Origin: Ophiosphaerella korrae
Taxonomy: Eukaryota; Ascomycota; Dothideomycetes; Pleosporales; Phaeosphaeriaceae
NCBI GenBank assembly: GCA_028456385.1
Contig: JALNQF010000854.1
Coordinates: 1-12,486 of the forward strand
Reading direction: 5' to 3'
DNA: 12,486 nucleotides
Shown here one piece after another: positions 9,657 to 12,486 of this stretch. Every line of letters begins with the position of its first letter. Within the stretch, counting starts at the first letter, position 1. A model generated the notes under the pieces. It was given only the letters and a program-made list of their open reading frames with translations. It searched no databases and was not told the origin of the DNA. Position numbers and translations under genes: made by a program.

Positions 9657-9754
9657 AGCGTTTATTTTTAAGCGCTTACTTTAGAGTATTTACTCTAGAG
9701 TGCTTATTCTAGAGTATTTACTCTAGAGCGTTTACTCTAGAGTATTTACTACTA
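9657..9754. repeat. 14-bp tandem array upstream of element B gag
   Basis: Seven contiguous 14-bp units start at 9657, 9671, 9685, 9699, 9713, 9727 and 9741. The last six alternate between an AGYGYTTAYTYTAG form (AGCGCTTACTTTAG, AGTGCTTATTCTAG, AGCGTTTACTCTAG) and AGTATTTACTCTAG, giving a 28-bp higher-order period. The first and last units are degraded. It lies in the probable LTR/leader area of element B. Confidence 0.9.
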
Positions 9755-10218
9755 AATAGTTACGTATTTTACTACACTATATTACTTAGCCTAATTACGT
9801 ATAATATAATAGCTTACTTACTACTTAGTATTATAATACTATCTTCTTTTCTTATACTAAGTCTATCTTTAGGCCTAAGCCTCTATTAGCTAGGTCTAGC
9901 TTATAAGTAGTTTACTCTATATTCTAGTTAAAAACTATTTTACTATAATATTACTTCTTTTATAATCTTATAGACTTTATTTCTTATTAGAAATTCTTAC
10001 TATAAACTATATTTCTAAAATACCTTATCTATATTATTCTCTTTTAGGTATTCCTTACTTTATTATACTAGATTCTACTCTAAAGTATACTAAGTATTAT
10101 TATAGCTATAATAAGAGAAAACTAATTAGAGCTAATTAGCCTTACTATAAATAACAAAAGTACGTATAACTTATAAGGTAATAAACTTAACTAGGAAACT
10201 AACTATAATAGAGATATA
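9755..10218. other. Probable LTR/leader of element B, no gene
   Basis: No protein motif is seen on either strand. The plus strand is pyrimidine-rich from about 9830 to 10090, then becomes purine-rich, as is common for the upstream part of fungal LTR elements. No 3' LTR is in the window for comparison, so LTR limits and the primer-binding site cannot be set. Confidence 0.35.
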
Positions 10219-10326
10219 TAATAAATTCGCGATTTATAATCTTAGTAAATATAAAGTATAAAGCTAAGTACGTAATAAATTTATAATTTATAATCTTAGT
10301 AAACACGAAGTATAAAGCTAGCTAAG
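10219..10326. repeat. 54-bp tandem duplication
   Basis: Copy 1 is 10219-10272 and copy 2 is 10273-10326, directly adjacent. They agree at most positions, sharing TAATAAATT, ATTTATAATCTTAGTAAA and AAGTATAAAGCTA. The clearest differences are two short blocks: copy 1 has CGCG where copy 2 has TATA, and copy 2 has CACG where copy 1 has TATA. The last few bases also differ. Confidence 0.9.
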
Positions 10327-10554
10327 GGACCTAGGTATATAGTTAGTAGTAATGCCTATTATTAGGATAGTATTAGTAATCTATTCTCTAACCTAGAACA
10401 CTAATACTTAATATTGTATATATAAATTAACTATTATTTATAGTTATTACTTAATTACTATATAAGCTTTGTTATTACCTTATAATCTACTAATAACCTA
10501 AAGGCTATTAGGAAGTTAACCCTAGTAGACTAGTAACACCTTACTAATTTAGTT
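10327..10554. other. Less mutated segment ahead of element B gag
   Basis: No gene is recognised. The segment keeps TG at 10353, 10414 and 10470 and CA at 10398 and 10536, a density several times that of the window as a whole. It likely includes the untranslated leader and possibly the N-terminal codons of the element B Gag; the ATG cannot be located. Confidence 0.4.
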
Positions 10555-10560
10555 ATTACG

Positions 10561-11470
10561 AGAAGTAAAGCGTAAGTAACGTATAGTTTAGCTAATATAA
10601 TAGTAGAAAGATTAACTAAAAAGAGAGCTAAGGTACCTATAAGTAGTTATAAATTAGATAATATAGTATAGAGAGATATTAAAAACTACTTTAATAACTT
10701 AATATCTAAGAAAGAAGATATAAAGATAGTAATTAACGCCCTAGAAACCTAAAATAAAGAACTCTAGGAATATACAAAATAAAATAAAGCCTAGATTAAA
10801 GCTATTATTAAAAGATAAAATTAGATAGAACTAATTATATAACGCCTAGAGATAAGCGTAATAAAGAAACTACTAAAGATACTTATCTTTAAGAAGTTTA
10901 ATAAAATAAAGGAGAAACTAAAACCTTTTATAGTATTAGTATAACTCTAGATAGATATATAAGTACTATACTTTAATATAGAAGAGAAGAAGGTTATATA
11001 TATTAGAATACACCTTAAAGAGAATATAATAAGATAGTATAAACTTTACTAGATAGATTATATAATATATACTCTAATAACCTAGAAGGATAAAACTAGA
11101 GCTATTTTTAGAAGTTATAAATACTTTACTAAATAAATAAAAGTAGTATTTAAGGATATAGATATTACCTAATAAGCTAAAGAGAAACTTAAAAAGCTTA
11201 TATAAAGTAAGAGTATTCTTAAATATATATTATAATTTAAATAACTATCCTAAAATATAGAATAAAATAAATTAGCCCTAATATTACAATTTAAACAAGG
11301 ACAAAACGTAAAAATCTAATACAAGATAATTTATATAGAGAAACCTAGGACACTAGAAGCTCTAAAGTAGTAAGTAATCTAAATTAATAATAACTATTAA
11401 GAATAGAAAAAGAACAAGTATAGTAGCTAATCTAGAAACTAGGATATTAGAGACCTTATAATCCTTAACA
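10561..11470 (+). pseudogene. Gag capsid-type domain remnant of element B
   Basis: The N-terminal part (10627-10860) is rich in Lys, Glu, Ile and Leu with Gln-derived stops and looks like a coiled coil (KKEDIKIVINALET*NKEL). The capsid-type domain starts at KEKLKPFIVLV (10909-10941), continues with YFNIEEKKVIYIRIHLKEN (10972-11028), RAIFRSYKYFTK and FKDIDIT**AKEKLKKLI (11152-11205). These correspond to the retrotransposon Gag family pattern of P-F-I-x-Q-L, E-E-K-V-x-Y-x-x-x-x-L-x-G-x-A and F-G-D-x-D-x-x-x-x-A-E-x-K-L. IEKPRTLEALK near 11330-11370 corresponds to the 'R-P-x-T-L-x-E-L' segment that ends the domain. Four CAA/CAC codons survive at 11286-11325. The start codon is not identifiable. 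Confidence 0.88.
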
Positions 11471-11511
11471 CTAATAAAGATAAGAAGAAAAAGAAGAATA
11501 AAGACTTTATA

Positions 11512-11622
11512 TACTTTAATTATAGTAAGAAAGGCTACTACGTAAAAAACTACTAATTATAAAAGAAGAAAGATATAGTATACTATAAGTATAGAAAACT
11601 AGGATACTTTATAAAAGACTAT
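11512..11622 (+). pseudogene. Two CCHC zinc knuckles of element B Gag, ligands converted to Tyr
   Basis: Knuckle 1 (11512-11553) reads YFNYSKKGYYVKNY and knuckle 2 (11581-11622) reads YYKYRKLGYFIKDY. Replacing Tyr by Cys or His at the ligand positions gives exactly C-x2-C-x4-H-x4-C in both. All eight ligand codons are TAC or TAT, as expected from TGC/TGT by G-to-A and from CAC/CAT by C-to-T. The conserved Gly before His (GGC 11533, GGA 11602) is kept. Such knuckles bind genomic RNA in live Gag proteins. A Lys/Asn-rich linker with two stops separates them. Confidence 0.96.
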
Positions 11623-12486
11623 AGAAGTAAGAACTATAAGAAAGATAAAGAAACTTAGTTAAAGATAACTAAAAAGAAGAAAGAAGTACTATAAGTATAG
11701 GCTAAACCCTAAGAGAAAGTAGCTAAGAGTAAAGAAATATAATACGTAATACTTTATTAGACTTTTTATTATAAAGATAACTACTATATATATTTTTCTA
11801 GTAAGTAAAGAGTAAGATACTTTTTATAAAAGAATAAAGTAGTAGTAATAAAAGAAAGAATAAAAGTGTAGCTAAAAGAAATAGTATACGTAATAGACTT
11901 ACTAATAGAAGACTTAGAAGGAGAAAAGCTCTAAACCCTATTAATCTAAGCTAAAGGAATAGTACTAGATAAAGAGACTACTATAGCCTCCTCTAAAGAA
12001 CTATAAAGAAGTAAGAAATAAGTTAGTATAAAATGTATAGAGTATACCTAATTAGATATATATAGTTATAATAGCTATATAATAATAGATATAGAAGAAT
12101 AAAATAAAGAATAGAAGTTTATTTAAAAATACTTACTAGTTATAAGTATAGAAGAAGTGTATAAAGACTAGAAAGAATATAATCCTAAAAAAATAAAGTT
12201 TATACTATTTTAAGAATAGATAAAGTAATATATAGTTATAGTAAGAAGAATACCTATATAAAGAGAGTAGTAATACTTTATAAAAAAGACGTAATAGATT
12301 AATAAAGCCTATATACTAAGAGTACTAGTAGTATACTATATCTTAATAACTAATATACCTAGAAAAGATAAATTCAAGGAAGGGGATAACAAAATAATAG
12401 ATCCTAAACATCTAGTATATTTTAAAGTATTATAGATATTATACCTAGATAAGAATTATATTATATATAGAAACCCTAAAGTAAAT
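11623..12486 (+). pseudogene. Post-Gag region of element B with duplicated Cys/His motif, cut by window edge
   Basis: The Gag frame continues without indel. At 11758-11793 it reads *TFYYKDNYYIY and at 12433-12468 *ILYLDKNYIIY. With the stop as Trp and Tyr as Cys/His, both become W-x2-C-x4-C-x2-H, a metal-binding-like arrangement. I believe similar segments follow the knuckles in filamentous-fungal gypsy polyproteins, but I cannot confirm it here. Between the two copies the sequence is acidic and Lys-rich (for example IEDLEGEKL, SIEEVYKD). No D-T-G protease motif is seen before the edge. Confidence 0.7.

Larger units (their letters stand above)
10555..12486 (+). mobile_element. Element B: RIP-degraded Ty3/gypsy-like retrotransposon, 5' part
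   Basis: One plus frame (codon starts equal to 1 mod 3) can be followed without any indel from about 10555 to the window edge, through a Gag domain, two ghost zinc knuckles and a region with a repeated Cys/His motif. Stops are TAA/TAG at Gln/Trp positions. The Gag sequence and knuckles differ from the Gag-position region of element A, so this is a different family. Protease, RT and integrase are not in the window and would be expected to the right. It is oriented opposite to element A, with the two 5' ends facing each other. Confidence 0.88.

Noticed and set aside
1..12486. Mitochondrial or other AT-rich organelle DNA
   Set aside because: The extreme CA/TG loss with retained CG, and nuclear-type gypsy polyproteins, fit RIP-mutated nuclear repeats and not organelle composition.
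1..12486. A new defence or biosynthetic system
   Set aside because: Every long frame is a broken retrotransposon polyprotein; I found no intact or unexplained gene set.

Overview
The window is a stretch of repeat DNA from a filamentous fungus, most likely an ascomycete (Pezizomycotina), that has been heavily mutated by RIP (repeat-induced point mutation). The dinucleotides CA and TG are almost absent: I count about 50 in 12.5 kb by eye. TA is in great excess, while CG, CT and CC are still common. That is the CpA-to-TpA signature of RIP and not CpG decay. No intact protein-coding gene, rRNA, tRNA or CRISPR array is present. Every long reading frame is broken by TAA/TAG at positions where Gln (CAA/CAG) or Trp (TGG) is expected.

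Two dead Ty3/gypsy-type LTR retrotransposons can still be read through the damage. Element A lies on the minus strand. From about 7870 down to about 1920 it holds one continuous ghost frame (codon low coordinates equal to 2 mod 3): an unrecognised Gag-position region, retropepsin, reverse transcriptase (RT), RNase H with the VVADALSR-type tether, and integrase (HHCC and DDE core). One frameshift near 1885-1920 leads into the GPY/F integrase tail in another frame. Element B lies on the plus strand. From about 10555 to the window end it holds an indel-free frame coding a Gag domain, two CCHC zinc knuckles whose Cys and His codons have become Tyr, and two copies of a W-x2-C-x4-C-x2-H-like motif. 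Its pol genes lie beyond the right edge.

The elements are arranged head to head, with their 5' ends facing each other across about 7.9-10.5 kb. That interval holds a 12-bp minisatellite (8343-8495), a very AT-rich stretch with short repeats (8870-9420), a 14-bp tandem array (9657-9754) and a 54-bp tandem duplication (10219-10326). These are probably leader or LTR sequences of the two elements, but no LTR pair can be recognised after the mutation. The left 1.7 kb is likely the 3' end of element A. It includes a hairpin-forming repeat at 52-118.

I see no working system encoded here. The interest is in the mutational record. All catalytic acidic residues in pol that were lost have a T before the GAN codon and all that were kept have an A. 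Surviving CpA sites are mostly on the coding strand of both opposed elements and are nearly all CAA or CAC. The 54-bp duplicates were mutated at different sites.
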